A stretch of DNA of 64,000 bases from JAGWRI01 sp035700805 (lineage in GTDB: Bacteria > Gemmatimonadota > Gemmatimonadetes > Gemmatimonadales > Gemmatimonadaceae). The notes under the pieces are model-generated. The model worked only from the letters and a program-made list of their open reading frames with translations, ran no database searches and had not been told where the DNA came from. Numbering within the stretch: the stretch's first letter is position 1; every line of letters starts with the position of its first letter. Position numbers and translations under genes: made by a program. This document shows positions 28,629 through 37,159 of the stretch, in pieces. The DNA is taken from contig DASSOG010000015.1 of NCBI GenBank assembly GCA_035700805.1, positions 3,721-67,720 of the forward strand. The letters are read 5' to 3'.

Positions 28629-28664
28629 GGCGGGGTGGGAAGCGAGTGCTTCCCACCCCGCCTT
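28629..28664 (+). terminator. Intrinsic terminator after groEL
   Basis: A perfect 15-bp stem, GGCGGGGTGGGAAGC against GCTTCCCACCCCGCC with loop GAGT, followed by TTCGTTGT. A second GC-rich hairpin lies just upstream (about 28588-28612). It separates groEL from the convergent hydrolase gene and may act in both directions. Confidence 0.82.
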
Positions 28665-28692
28665 CGTTGTCAGGGTGGCAACCGTGGGCCGT

Positions 28693-29502
28693 TCACAGCG
28701 CCAGCCCAAGCTGCGACACGCGCCCGGCATCACATGCGTCGAACGGGCCCACCACGTCACGCTGCCGTGCCGTGGTCACGACGCCGCGGTACACGGTGCG
28801 CTTCACCTCGCGCTCGGTGGCCTCGCGGGCCAGCTCCGGCGCATTGCACTTCTCGCTCAGGTGCGCCAGCACCACGTGGCGCAGGCGGCGTGTGGCGCTG
28901 TCGCGGATGAGCGCTGCCGCATGGCGGTTGGCCAGGTGCCCCCGCTCACCGGCAATGCGCTCCTGGACCACGGCGGGGTAGGGCCCCGCGCGCAGCATCT
29001 GCTCGTCGTGGTTGGATTCCAGGACCAGGATATCCACGTCGCGGCAGAGGGCGCGCACGCCGTCGCTCACATGCCCGATGTCAGTGCACACCGTGGTGCG
29101 CGCGCCGGTGGCACGGGCGGTGAGCACCACGCCCACGGGTTCCGCGGCATCGTGCGGGGTGCGCGCGGTGGCCACGTCCATGGAGGAGAAGGCGAGCGTG
29201 GCGCCGGCCGCGAACGGGTGGACCGTGACGCCGGCCAGTTCGGGCGCGTGGGCCACCGTGCCGCGCGTGGCGTGCAGCGCCCAGCCCCACCGGCGGGCCG
29301 CGGCGGCGGCGCCCTTCACGTGGTCGCCATGTTCGTGCGTGATGATGCACGCCTCGATGGACTGCGGCGGAATACCGATCTGCATGAGCCGAAGCGCGAG
29401 CGTCCGCACCCCGAAGCCGGCGTCCACCAGCACGCGCCCTTCACCCGCCTCCACCAGCACGGCGTTGCCGCCGCTGCCGCTGCCCAGGATCCAGGTGCGC
29501 AC
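28693..29502 (-). CDS. MBL-fold metallo-hydrolase, WalJ/YycJ-like
   Basis: A 269-residue metallo-beta-lactamase-fold protein. It starts with LGSGSGGNAVLVEAG, has the metal motif THEHGDH, and a later ESNHDEQML and AHLSEKCN, which match the WalJ/YycJ exonuclease-like group. Members are thought to be DNA-processing 5'-3' exonucleases. GTG 29502 is the first codon of the conserved N terminus. It is the last gene of the minus-strand operon that begins with the roadblock protein, with only 3 bp to the gene before it. Confidence 0.82.
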   Translation of the reverse strand: MRTWILGSGSGGNAVLVEAGEGRVLVDAGFGVRTLALRLMQIGIPPQSIEACIITHEHGDHVKGAAAAARRWGWALHATRGTVAHAPELAGVTVHPFAAGATLAFSSMDVATARTPHDAAEPVGVVLTARATGARTTVCTDIGHVSDGVRALCRDVDILVLESNHDEQMLRAGPYPAVVQERIAGERGHLANRHAAALIRDSATRRLRHVVLAHLSEKCNAPELAREATEREVKRTVYRGVVTTARQRDVVGPFDACDAGRVSQLGLAL

Positions 29503-29505
29503 CGT

Positions 29506-30705
29506 TCAGCGCGTGGTCCAGCGGGCGTCGTGCACCGCCGCCAGGTGCGCGCGCATGCGGTCATCCATGGCCACCCCGCGGCGTTGCATCATGCGCTCCG
29601 CGGCCACCAGGAACCGGGCCGGGTCATAGGCCCCGAACGGCGCCAGCTCTCCCCAGGCGAACGGTTCAATCACCTTGGGCATCACGGCGCCCCCATACAC
29701 GTTGGCGCCGGCGCCCACCACCGAGCCGGTGGTCAGGCGCACCCCGATACCGGTCTTGGCATGGTCGCCAATCAATGCGCCCAGGAACTGGAGCCCCGTG
29801 TCGCGAATGCCGTCCGGGGTCCACAGGCTCACCGTCCCGTACGTATTCTTCAAGTTGCTGGTGGTGGTGCCCGCGCCGAGGTTCACCCAGCGGCCAAGGT
29901 ATGAGTGTCCTACAAAGCCGGTATGCCCCTTGTTGCTGTGGCCGGTCAGGATGCTGTTGCTCAGCTCCCCGTGCACCCGGCACGAGTCGCCGATGGAACT
30001 GGTGGCCACGCGGTCAGTGCTCACCACGGACGCGCGCCCCACCACGCAGGGGCCCACCAGGCGCGTGAACGCCTGCACCGTGGCGCCCTCGCGTATGAGC
30101 ACGGGGCCCGCGGTGACGTCAAAGAACACCATGGGTTCCACGACGGCGCCGGTTTCCACAAAGACGGCGTGTCCGCCCGTGCGGGCGCCGTGGCTGGCGG
30201 GCAGCGCCTGCGCCCGCGCGCCCAGGATCGGGATGTCCGCGTTCAACTGGTCGGGCAACGTGCCGATGAGGTCCCACACCTCCTCAATCCAACGGCCCTG
30301 CAGCTCCTCGCGCCGGGCGTTGGCCGCCACCAGCGATTCCAGGCGCAGCGTGCCGTCCGCCACCTGGTCGGCCGGCAGGGACTGGCGCAGCCGCACGGCG
30401 GCGACGCGGCCGGCGCATACCCACGCGTCGGCGTCCGGGGCGGTGGCGAGCGCCACGGCGCACCGCGCGTTGGCCAGCACCGCGCCCGCGGGAAGCGTGC
30501 CGGTCACCACGGGTGGTGCGGACGATTCGGCGAAGTGACGCAGGTGCGGGGCCACCACCAGCCCCGCGGCGGGACGGCCATACGCCCCTTCCCAGCGTTC
30601 GCGCAGGAGCAGGGCCCCCGCGCGCAGTTCCGCCGCCGGGCGGGCGAGCGCCAGGGGCTCGAACGCCCGCGCCCGTGCATCGTCGTAAAGATAGAATTCG
30701 CTCAT
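29506..30705 (-). CDS. GlmU-like bifunctional protein (Bacteroidetes-type)
   Basis: A 399-residue protein related to the alternative GlmU-like family: a divergent N-terminal nucleotidyltransferase-like domain (FYLYDDARARAFEPLALARP) and a C-terminal left-handed beta-helix. Hexapeptide-type repeats are seen from about residue 180 to 340 (STDRVATSSIGDSCRVHGELS, VGHSYLGRWVNLGAGTTTSN). The family is predicted to make UDP-GlcNAc from glucosamine-1-phosphate, but substrate specificity here is inference. Its ATG overlaps the manC stop by 4 nt. Confidence 0.8.
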   Translation of the reverse strand: MSEFYLYDDARARAFEPLALARPAAELRAGALLLRERWEGAYGRPAAGLVVAPHLRHFAESSAPPVVTGTLPAGAVLANARCAVALATAPDADAWVCAGRVAAVRLRQSLPADQVADGTLRLESLVAANARREELQGRWIEEVWDLIGTLPDQLNADIPILGARAQALPASHGARTGGHAVFVETGAVVEPMVFFDVTAGPVLIREGATVQAFTRLVGPCVVGRASVVSTDRVATSSIGDSCRVHGELSNSILTGHSNKGHTGFVGHSYLGRWVNLGAGTTTSNLKNTYGTVSLWTPDGIRDTGLQFLGALIGDHAKTGIGVRLTTGSVVGAGANVYGGAVMPKVIEPFAWGELAPFGAYDPARFLVAAERMMQRRGVAMDDRMRAHLAAVHDARWTTR

Positions 30706-31736
30706 ACCTGATCCCGTACGTCGGCGGGCAGCCTGGCCAGCAGGTCCTTCAGGGTGTGCGAGGCCTCGACCGTCGTGACCACGGTGAGCCCGGGCGCGGT
30801 CACCACCACCAGGTTGTCCACGCCATAGAGGACCACGGTTCCCGTGTCGGCGTGCACCACGTTGTCATGCGCGCCCACCGCATACGCCGCGCCGGCCATC
30901 GCGTTGCCCGCCGAGTCGCGCGCGCGGACCCGTTGCAGCGCGCCCCACACGCCGATGTCGTCCCAGCCAAAATCCCCCGGCAGTACCAGTACTCGGCGGC
31001 TGCGCTCCATCACCCCAACGTCCACGGGAATCGGGGTCACGCCGGCAAAGAACGCGGTCAGGTCCTCCGGGTGCGCGTCGAGTGACGGCGCGACTTCCGG
31101 GCAGTGCGCGCGCAGCTCGTCCAGGTAATCCCCCACGCGCCAGACAAAAATGCCGGAGTTCCAGAGGTAGCCCTCGTCGCACATCGCCCGCGCGCGTTCC
31201 GCGCTGGGCTTCTCCACGAAGCGCGCCACGCGCCGCACGCCGGGTTCCACCTCCTCCGCCGGCTGGATGTACCCGAAGCCCGGGTCGGGGCGAGAGGGGA
31301 CGACCCCGACGGTCACCAGCGCGTGATGCGTCTCCGCGGCCCGGGCAGCGCGCGACAGCGCGTCGCGGAACCCTGCGGCGTCGCCCACCGACCAGTCCGC
31401 GTGGATGGAGATCATGGTGGCCTCCGGGCCGTCGGCGCGCGCAATGCGATGTGCGGCCCATGCGAGCGCGGCCGCCGTGCCCGCGGGCTTCGGCTCGGCA
31501 ATCAGGTGGTCGGGCGGCAGCTCCGGGCAGAGCGCCTGGACGGCGGGCACGAGCGTGGCATTGGTCAGGATGAGCGTGCGCTCCGGGCCGGCCAGCGGAC
31601 GCACACGATCCAGCGTGTCGCGCAGGAGCGGCTGGTGCGAGACCAGGGGGAGCAACTGTTTGGGGCGCTCCGGGGTACTGAGGGGCCAGAAGCGCGACCC
31701 CACGCCCCCGGCCAGTACCACCACCCACCGGCTCAT
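30702..31736 (-). CDS. manC: Mannose-1-phosphate guanylyltransferase (ManC-type, single domain)
   Basis: A 344-residue nucleotidyltransferase that makes GDP-mannose from mannose-1-phosphate and GTP. The signature GGVGSRFWPLST and PKQLLPL is at residues 10-30, and the FVEKPS and YLWNSGIFVW motifs follow. At the usual (P/S)ADH position it has HADW (residues 112-115), a change at a normally conserved His. There is no C-terminal isomerase domain. It overlaps its neighbours on both sides by 4 nt. Confidence 0.88.
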   Translation of the reverse strand: MSRWVVVLAGGVGSRFWPLSTPERPKQLLPLVSHQPLLRDTLDRVRPLAGPERTLILTNATLVPAVQALCPELPPDHLIAEPKPAGTAAALAWAAHRIARADGPEATMISIHADWSVGDAAGFRDALSRAARAAETHHALVTVGVVPSRPDPGFGYIQPAEEVEPGVRRVARFVEKPSAERARAMCDEGYLWNSGIFVWRVGDYLDELRAHCPEVAPSLDAHPEDLTAFFAGVTPIPVDVGVMERSRRVLVLPGDFGWDDIGVWGALQRVRARDSAGNAMAGAAYAVGAHDNVVHADTGTVVLYGVDNLVVVTAPGLTVVTTVEASHTLKDLLARLPADVRDQV

Positions 31737-32146
31737 GCCACGTCTCCATTGGACATTCCCGACGGCAGGCCCACCAGCTCCGCGGCCCTCGCGTACAGCC
31801 GCTTGGGGCTGAACGGCTTGGTCAGGAAGTCGCTGGCGCCGATCTCGCGCGCGCGCTGCTGGTACTCCACCTCGCCGGCCGCCGTCAGGATGATGCAGGG
31901 CAGGGTGCGCCAGCGCGGATCCTGGCGCATGGCGGAGAGCACGTCGAGCCCGCTCTGCAGCGGCATCATCACATCCAGGAGCACCAGCCGGATGTCGGGT
32001 TCCTGTGCGAGCACGTCGAGGGCCGCGCGACCGTCGTACACGAGGGTGACGCGGAACGGGCCCTGCTCGAGCTTCATCTTGATGATGCGGCCAATGTGCG
32101 GTTCATCGTCGGCCACGAGCACGTGGCAGGGTGGCGTCGCGGACAC
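31733..32146 (-). CDS. Single-domain response regulator
   Basis: A 137-residue CheY-like receiver. The acidic pair is D13/D14, the phospho-acceptor is D58 in LLDVMMP, and the conserved Lys is K110 in TKPFSP. No output domain follows, so it must signal by protein contact. It lies between the roadblock protein and manC; no histidine kinase is nearby. The GTG start at 32146 has a weak ribosome-binding site. Confidence 0.9.
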   Translation of the reverse strand: MSATPPCHVLVADDEPHIGRIIKMKLEQGPFRVTLVYDGRAALDVLAQEPDIRLVLLDVMMPLQSGLDVLSAMRQDPRWRTLPCIILTAAGEVEYQQRAREIGASDFLTKPFSPKRLYARAAELVGLPSGMSNGDVA

Positions 32147-32155
32147 CGCGGCGGC

Positions 32156-32509
32156 TCAGACCAGGGCGGCGATGTGGCCTCGATTCCGCCGCAATTCATA
32201 CAGCAACTGGCCCACATTGGCGCCGGGCGACAGCAGGACGAAGAGCACGGCTTCGGACGTCAGCGCCGACACGAGGGCCAGGCCCTGCGGATACTCCAGC
32301 ACGACGGTGAGGACAGCCTCGCGTCCGCCGGCAGTGCCCAGTTCATCGGCAGCGGCAATGATCGGTGGGATGCGCGCGGCCAGGTCTTCGGCATCAATGC
32401 CCGGCACCGACTGGCCATCGATGAGCAGGCCGTCGCGCCCCAGCAATACCGCTGCTTCCACGCCGTCGCGCTGCCGAATGGTGGCGACAAGGTCGCGTAT
32501 GCTCGCCAT
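32156..32509 (-). CDS. Roadblock/LC7 domain protein
   Basis: A 117-residue protein consisting of one roadblock/LC7 domain: LVATIRQRDGVEAAVLLGRDGLLI, then a conserved helix, and the C-terminal strand-helix region with FVLLSPGANVGQLLYELR. Such proteins regulate small GTPases (MglB is the best-known bacterial example) or act as dimeric scaffolds. AGGAG directly before the ATG at 32509 fixes the start. No MglA-like GTPase is next to it. First gene of the minus-strand operon. Confidence 0.85.
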   Translation of the reverse strand: MASIRDLVATIRQRDGVEAAVLLGRDGLLIDGQSVPGIDAEDLAARIPPIIAAADELGTAGGREAVLTVVLEYPQGLALVSALTSEAVLFVLLSPGANVGQLLYELRRNRGHIAALV

Positions 32510-32534
32510 CCCCGCTCCTTGGAAAGTGTCCGCG

Positions 32535-32563
32535 AAGGTAGGACGCCACCGGGGTGAAGTCAA
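32535..32563 (-). promoter_or_regulatory. Promoter for the roadblock-response-regulator-manC operon
   Basis: On the minus strand TTGACT (32563-32558) and TACCTT (32540-32535) are separated by 17 bp, with a predicted leader of about 20 nt before the roadblock ATG. It is divergent to, and shares an intergenic region with, the promoter at 32578-32606. Confidence 0.78.
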
Positions 32564-32577
32564 GCGAGCGCAATCGC

Positions 32578-32606
32578 TTGAAGTCGGTCCGCGCGCACGG
32601 TATCCT
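32578..32606 (+). promoter_or_regulatory. Promoter for the lipoprotein-serS operon
   Basis: TTGAAG at 32578-32583, 17 bp, TATCCT at 32601-32606. The start would be about 32613, leaving a leader of about 38 nt. Confidence 0.65.
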
Positions 32607-32650
32607 TCGCCCTTGCCCACGCCGCCGGTCGTGGATTCCGGCACCTGACC

Positions 32651-33220
32651 ATGCATCGTACCTCGCCCACCCTCGTCCTCATCGCGGCCGCGGCAGTCAC
32701 CGCCTGTGGCACGCTCAAGCCGCCCAAGGCCCAGTTCCCCACGGTCTCCACCGATCCGGTGGTGTTCGCGTTGAACGGGGGCCCGGCCGGGTCGCTGGCG
32801 GGCCTGAACTTCCTCACGGGCACGTCGGTGCCGGTGGACGCGCGCTTCACGTTCAACCTGGCCCTCGACATCGATTCGGCCGGTCGCATCGTGATCTACC
32901 CGGCGGCCCGCGTGGCCAACGGGTTGACCGGCACGATCACCGTCGGCCTGCAGCCGGTGGATGGGGCCTACGAAGACTATACCGAAGCTCGAAAGACTGG
33001 CTACACGTTCGACTCCACGCTCGTGGTGCCCGTGGGACAGGTGGTGGGCGTGAACGTCCTCGACCAGACGACGTGCACGGTGTATTCGCTGGGCGCATCC
33101 TATTTTGCCAAGTTCGTGGTGGACAGCGTGCACCCGGGGGATCGCGCCATCTTCACCCGCCTGGTGTCCGATCCCAACTGCGGGTATGTGGCGCTGACGC
33201 CCGGCATTCCCACCAAGTAG
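32651..33220 (+). CDS. Lipoprotein of unknown function
   Basis: A 189-residue protein with a lipoprotein signal (hydrophobic core LVLIAAAAV and lipobox VTAC, Cys at about residue 19). The rest is beta-rich and hydrophobic with two Cys (in DQTTCTVY and DPNCGYV) that could form a disulfide. I do not recognise the family. The gene ends 3 bp before serS and probably is in the same transcript, but serS is a housekeeping gene and does not help predict function. Confidence 0.7.
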   Translation: MHRTSPTLVLIAAAAVTACGTLKPPKAQFPTVSTDPVVFALNGGPAGSLAGLNFLTGTSVPVDARFTFNLALDIDSAGRIVIYPAARVANGLTGTITVGLQPVDGAYEDYTEARKTGYTFDSTLVVPVGQVVGVNVLDQTTCTVYSLGASYFAKFVVDSVHPGDRAIFTRLVSDPNCGYVALTPGIPTK

Positions 33221-33223
33221 GCC

Positions 33224-34498
33224 ATGCACGACATCCGCATGCTGCGCGACCATCCGGACGTGCTGCGCGAGGCCGCGGTGCGCCGCAACGCGCTGGACGT
33301 CGTGGGCCCCCTGCTGGATCGCGGAGACGCGCTGGACCGCGAGCGGCGCGCGCTGATCGTCGCCGTGGAGGAGCGGAAGGCCGAGCGCAACACCATCTCG
33401 CAGGAGGTGGCGCGCCGCAAACGGGCAGCGGAGGACGCGCAGCCGCTCATCGCGCAGGGACGCACCCTGGGTGACGCGATCGCGGCGGACGGCGAGAAGC
33501 TGGCGGCGGTGGAGGCCGAGCTCCACCAGCTCCTGCTTGAGATTCCCAACGTGCCGCTGCCCGACGTGCCCGCCGGCGGCGAGGAGCACAACGTCATCGT
33601 CAAGAGCTGGGGCACGCCCCGCGATTCCGCCGGCGTGCGCCCGCACTGGGACGTGATGGCGGCGCTGGGCATGCTCGACGTGGAACGCGCCGCCAGGATC
33701 AGCGGGTCGGGCTTCGTGGTGTATCGCGGTCGCGGGACTCGGCTGGTGCGCGCGCTGCTGCAGTTCTTCATGGACACGCACGCGTCCGAGCATGGCTACG
33801 AGGAGATCTGGCCGCCGCAACTGGTGACGCGGACCACGATGACCGGCACCGGGCAGCTTCCCAAGTTCGAGGACGACGCGTACGCCACCCGCGGTGACGA
33901 CCTCTTCCTGATTCCCACGGCCGAGGTGCCCGTCACCAACCTGTACCGGGATGAGATCCTGGATGCGGCACAGCTCCCGATGGGATTCGTGGCGTATTCG
34001 CGCTGTTTCCGCCGCGAGGCGGGCTCGGCGGGCAAGGACACGCGCGGCCTGCTGCGCACGCACGAATTCGACAAGGTGGAGCTCGTCCGCTACGTGACGC
34101 CGGAATCCAACGATGAGCAGCTCGAGCTGCTCACCCGCCACGCCGAGATGCTGCTGGAGCGACTGGAACTGCCGTACCGCCGCAAGCTGCTGGCCGCCGG
34201 CGATACCGGCTTCTCGTCGGCCAGGACCTACGACCTTGAGGTGTGGGCCCCCGGCGTGGGTGCGTGGCTCGAAGTGTCGTCCTGCAGCACGTTCACCGAC
34301 TTCCAGGCCCGGCGCGCGAACATCCGCTTCCGGCCGGCGCCGGGCGAGAAGCCGCGCTTCGTGTACACGCTGAACGGGTCAGGCCTCGCGTTCCCGCGCA
34401 CCATTGCCTGCCTGCTGGAGCATCACCAGCAGCCTGACGGATCGGTGCTCGTCCCGGCGGCGCTCCGCCCATATCTCGGGATGGACCGGATCGCGTGA
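33224..34498 (+). CDS. serS: Serine-tRNA ligase
   Basis: A 424-residue SerRS. The N-terminal coiled-coil arm (residues about 1-110) that binds the long variable arm of tRNA-Ser is clear, and class II motifs 2 (FRREAGSAGKDTRGL) and 3 (GSGLAFPRTIACLLE) are intact. SerRS also charges tRNA-Sec with serine, relevant to the tRNA-Sec in this window. Length is standard. Confidence 0.97.
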   Translation: MHDIRMLRDHPDVLREAAVRRNALDVVGPLLDRGDALDRERRALIVAVEERKAERNTISQEVARRKRAAEDAQPLIAQGRTLGDAIAADGEKLAAVEAELHQLLLEIPNVPLPDVPAGGEEHNVIVKSWGTPRDSAGVRPHWDVMAALGMLDVERAARISGSGFVVYRGRGTRLVRALLQFFMDTHASEHGYEEIWPPQLVTRTTMTGTGQLPKFEDDAYATRGDDLFLIPTAEVPVTNLYRDEILDAAQLPMGFVAYSRCFRREAGSAGKDTRGLLRTHEFDKVELVRYVTPESNDEQLELLTRHAEMLLERLELPYRRKLLAAGDTGFSSARTYDLEVWAPGVGAWLEVSSCSTFTDFQARRANIRFRPAPGEKPRFVYTLNGSGLAFPRTIACLLEHHQQPDGSVLVPAALRPYLGMDRIA

Positions 34499-34508
34499 GC
34501 CGCGGGCG

Positions 34509-34514
34509 TATTAT
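34509..34514 (+). promoter_or_regulatory. -10-like box directly before uvrD
   Basis: TATTAT lies 6 nt before the ATG at 34521, the spacing expected for a leaderless transcript. No good -35 is present at 16-19 bp, so it may be weak or extended. The gene could also be read through from serS. Confidence 0.4.
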
Positions 34515-34520
34515 TGGGTG

Positions 34521-36854
34521 ATGCCACAATCCACTGACAATGCACTGCTGGAAGGCCTGAACGCCGCGCAACGCGAGGCCGTCCTCCACCATGAAGGGCC
34601 GTTGCTCGTCCTCGCCGGTGCCGGTTCGGGCAAGACCCGGGTGCTCACGCGACGGCTGGCGCGCCTGATCCAGGTGCACGGGGTTCGCCCGTCGCAGATC
34701 CTGGCGGTGACGTTCACGAACAAGGCGGCCGGCGAGATGCGCGAGCGCATCGCCCACCTGCTGGGCGCCGAGCCGGCCGGCCTCTGGGCGGGCACCTTCC
34801 ACGCCATCGGCGCGCGCCTGCTGCGGCGCTCCGCAAGCCTGGTGGGCCGCACGCCGGCATTCACGATCTACGATGAAGACGACGCGCAGGCCCTGCTCAA
34901 GCGGGCCATGGAACGGCGCGGCGTGCTTCCCCGGCAGTACGCCCCGCGCGCCGTGCGCGGCGCCATCTCCGAGGCCAAGAACGCGCTCGTGGCACCGGCC
35001 GAGTTCGCGGAACTCGCGCGCGACCCGTTCGCCCGGGCGGTGGCCGAGGTATACGCCGACTATGAGGATTCCCTGCTGCGCGCCAACGCCGCGGACTTTG
35101 ACGACCTGCTCGTCCTCCCGGTGCGCATGCTCGAGGCCAACCCCGCGGAACTGGAGCGGCTGCGCGACCGCTTCCGCTACCTGCTGGTGGACGAGTACCA
35201 GGATACCAACCGCGCGCAGTATCGGCTCATTGCCCTGCTGGGGGGCGGCCACCACAACGTCTGCGTGGTGGGCGATGACGACCAGTCCATCTACGGCTGG
35301 CGCGGCGCCGACATCCGCAACATCCTCGACTTCGAGAAGGACTTTCCGGCAGCCACGGTGGTGCGGCTGGAGGACAACTACCGGTCCACGCCCCCCATCC
35401 TGGACCTGGCGAACGTGGTCATCGCCCAGAACACCGGGCGCATGGGCAAGACCCTGCGGGCCACGTGCAGCGGCGGCGACCGCGTAGTCCTGGTGCGCAC
35501 GCTGGACGAGCGCGACGAGGCCGACTGGGTGGTGGAGGAGCTGCGCCGCCGCCGTACGGCGGATGGCGGGCACCTGCGGGACTTTGCGGTGCTCTATCGC
35601 ACGAATGCCCAGAGCCGCGCCATGGAAGAGGCCCTTCGCCGGCACGGGGTGCCGTATCGCCTGATCGGCGCGGTGCGGTTCTACGACCGGCGCGAAATCC
35701 GCGACCTGATGGCGTACCTCAAGCTCGTGGCCAACCCCGCGGACGACGAGGCCTTCCGCCGGGCGATTGCCGCGCCGCGGCGCGGCGTGGGCGACGCGAC
35801 CGTGGAGCTCCTGGCGGAGCGCGCCCGCTCGGCGCGCGTCTCGCTGCTCGAGGCCTGCACGCGGGCGGACCTGCTCGAGGGCATCCGCCCGGCGACGCGC
35901 GACGCGCTGGCCGCGTTTGCGGAGCTGGTCGGTCGCTTCCGCGAGCTGGCGCGCGAGACGGCGGTGGACGAGCTGCTGCAGGATCTCGTGGAGGCTATCA
36001 AGTATCCGGAATACCTGGGCACCGAGGGGCCGGAGGCGGCCGCCGAGCGGATGGACAACGTGCGCGAACTGATCGCGGGCGCCTCGGAGACCGTGGCCGA
36101 TGCGGAGGGCGAGGTGGGGCTCACCCCGCTGGACGTCTTCCTGCAGCGCGCCGCGCTGGTGGCGGACATTGACCAGCTGGACGCGGACGCCGACGCCGTG
36201 ACGCTGATGACGCTGCACAACGCCAAGGGGCTCGAATTCCCGGTGGTCTTCATCGCGGGGCTGGAGGACGGCCTGTTCCCGCTGGCGCGGGCGTACGAGG
36301 ATCCGGAGATGCTCGAGGAAGAGCGGCGGCTGTTCTACGTGGGCATCACGCGCGCGCAGCGGCACCTGTACCTCCTGCACGCCGAATCGCGACGCCGTCA
36401 CGGCGAGTTCGTCGTGTCGCGGGCGTCCAGCTTCCTGGACGGGATGCCCGAGTCCATGCTTGAGGAGAAGGCCAGCATCAAGGTGCGGGCCAGTGGCCGC
36501 GGCGCGCTGCTGGGACTGGCGGGGGCTCGCGGCCTTGGCGCCGGCGCGTCCGGCACGGGCCGGGGCGGGTCGTCGCTCATGTTCGCCGATGATATCTTCC
36601 CGTCGTCCCGCGCCTCGGCGCGCCGACCCGGGCAGCCGGTGCGGAGCATCGTGGAGGCGGAGGACGAATCGCAGGATGCGGCGACCATTGTCATCGGCGC
36701 GCGCGTGCGGCACCGCAAGTTCGGCAGCGGGACCATCGCGGAGATTGCGGGGGCAGGGATGCAGACCAAGGTGCGCGTGGATTTCGACGACGAGGGCGTG
36801 GGGCGCAAGACGCTCGTCGTGGCGCAGGCCAACCTCGAACGGGAACTGGAATAG
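34521..36854 (+). CDS. pcrA: ATP-dependent DNA helicase, UvrD/PcrA type
   Basis: A 777-residue superfamily 1A helicase. Motif I is AGAGSGKT, motif II DEYQDTN, motif III with DDQSIYGWRGAD, and the C-terminal motifs HNAKGLEFPVVF and FYVGITRAQRHLY are all intact. The C terminus, after a linker of about 90 residues, has RVRHRKFGSGTI, a PcrA-type tail that contacts RNA polymerase in Bacillus. It acts in nucleotide excision and mismatch repair and clears recombination proteins. ATG 34521 is chosen; GTG 34518 is possible. Confidence 0.95.
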   Translation: MPQSTDNALLEGLNAAQREAVLHHEGPLLVLAGAGSGKTRVLTRRLARLIQVHGVRPSQILAVTFTNKAAGEMRERIAHLLGAEPAGLWAGTFHAIGARLLRRSASLVGRTPAFTIYDEDDAQALLKRAMERRGVLPRQYAPRAVRGAISEAKNALVAPAEFAELARDPFARAVAEVYADYEDSLLRANAADFDDLLVLPVRMLEANPAELERLRDRFRYLLVDEYQDTNRAQYRLIALLGGGHHNVCVVGDDDQSIYGWRGADIRNILDFEKDFPAATVVRLEDNYRSTPPILDLANVVIAQNTGRMGKTLRATCSGGDRVVLVRTLDERDEADWVVEELRRRRTADGGHLRDFAVLYRTNAQSRAMEEALRRHGVPYRLIGAVRFYDRREIRDLMAYLKLVANPADDEAFRRAIAAPRRGVGDATVELLAERARSARVSLLEACTRADLLEGIRPATRDALAAFAELVGRFRELARETAVDELLQDLVEAIKYPEYLGTEGPEAAAERMDNVRELIAGASETVADAEGEVGLTPLDVFLQRAALVADIDQLDADADAVTLMTLHNAKGLEFPVVFIAGLEDGLFPLARAYEDPEMLEEERRLFYVGITRAQRHLYLLHAESRRRHGEFVVSRASSFLDGMPESMLEEKASIKVRASGRGALLGLAGARGLGAGASGTGRGGSSLMFADDIFPSSRASARRPGQPVRSIVEAEDESQDAATIVIGARVRHRKFGSGTIAEIAGAGMQTKVRVDFDDEGVGRKTLVVAQANLERELE

Positions 36855-37159
36855 TGGCGGTCTCACTCGATGACGTTCGGCACATTGCCGCCCTCGCGCG
36901 GCTGGGCCTCAGCGCCGAACGCGCCCAGGCGCTGACGGCGGAACTGAACACCATCCTGGGCCACATGGACGTGCTGACCCAGGTGGACACGTCGTCGGTG
37001 ACGGACGCTGACGATGTCGCCGCGGGGATGCCGCTGCGCCCCGACGCCCCGCCACCCGACGCGCTGCTCCGGCCGCCGCAGGCCATGGCGCCCTCCGCGC
37101 GCGATGGCTTCTTGCTCGTGCCGCGACTGGCGACGCACGAAACCGGGGAGCAGTCGTGA
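36854..37159 (+). CDS. gatC: Asp-tRNA(Asn)/Glu-tRNA(Gln) amidotransferase subunit C
   Basis: A 101-residue GatC, the small linker that wraps GatA and GatB. The start VSLDDVRHIAALARLGLS and the middle NTILGHMDVLTQVDT are typical. Its GTG shares the G of the helicase TAG stop. It overlaps gatA by 4 nt. Confidence 0.94.
   Translation: MAVSLDDVRHIAALARLGLSAERAQALTAELNTILGHMDVLTQVDTSSVTDADDVAAGMPLRPDAPPPDALLRPPQAMAPSARDGFLLVPRLATHETGEQS

Noticed and set aside
34293..36866. 857-residue open frame antisense to serS and uvrD
   Set aside because: Arg/His/Gln-rich with no motif; a typical shadow of a high-GC gene on the opposite strand.
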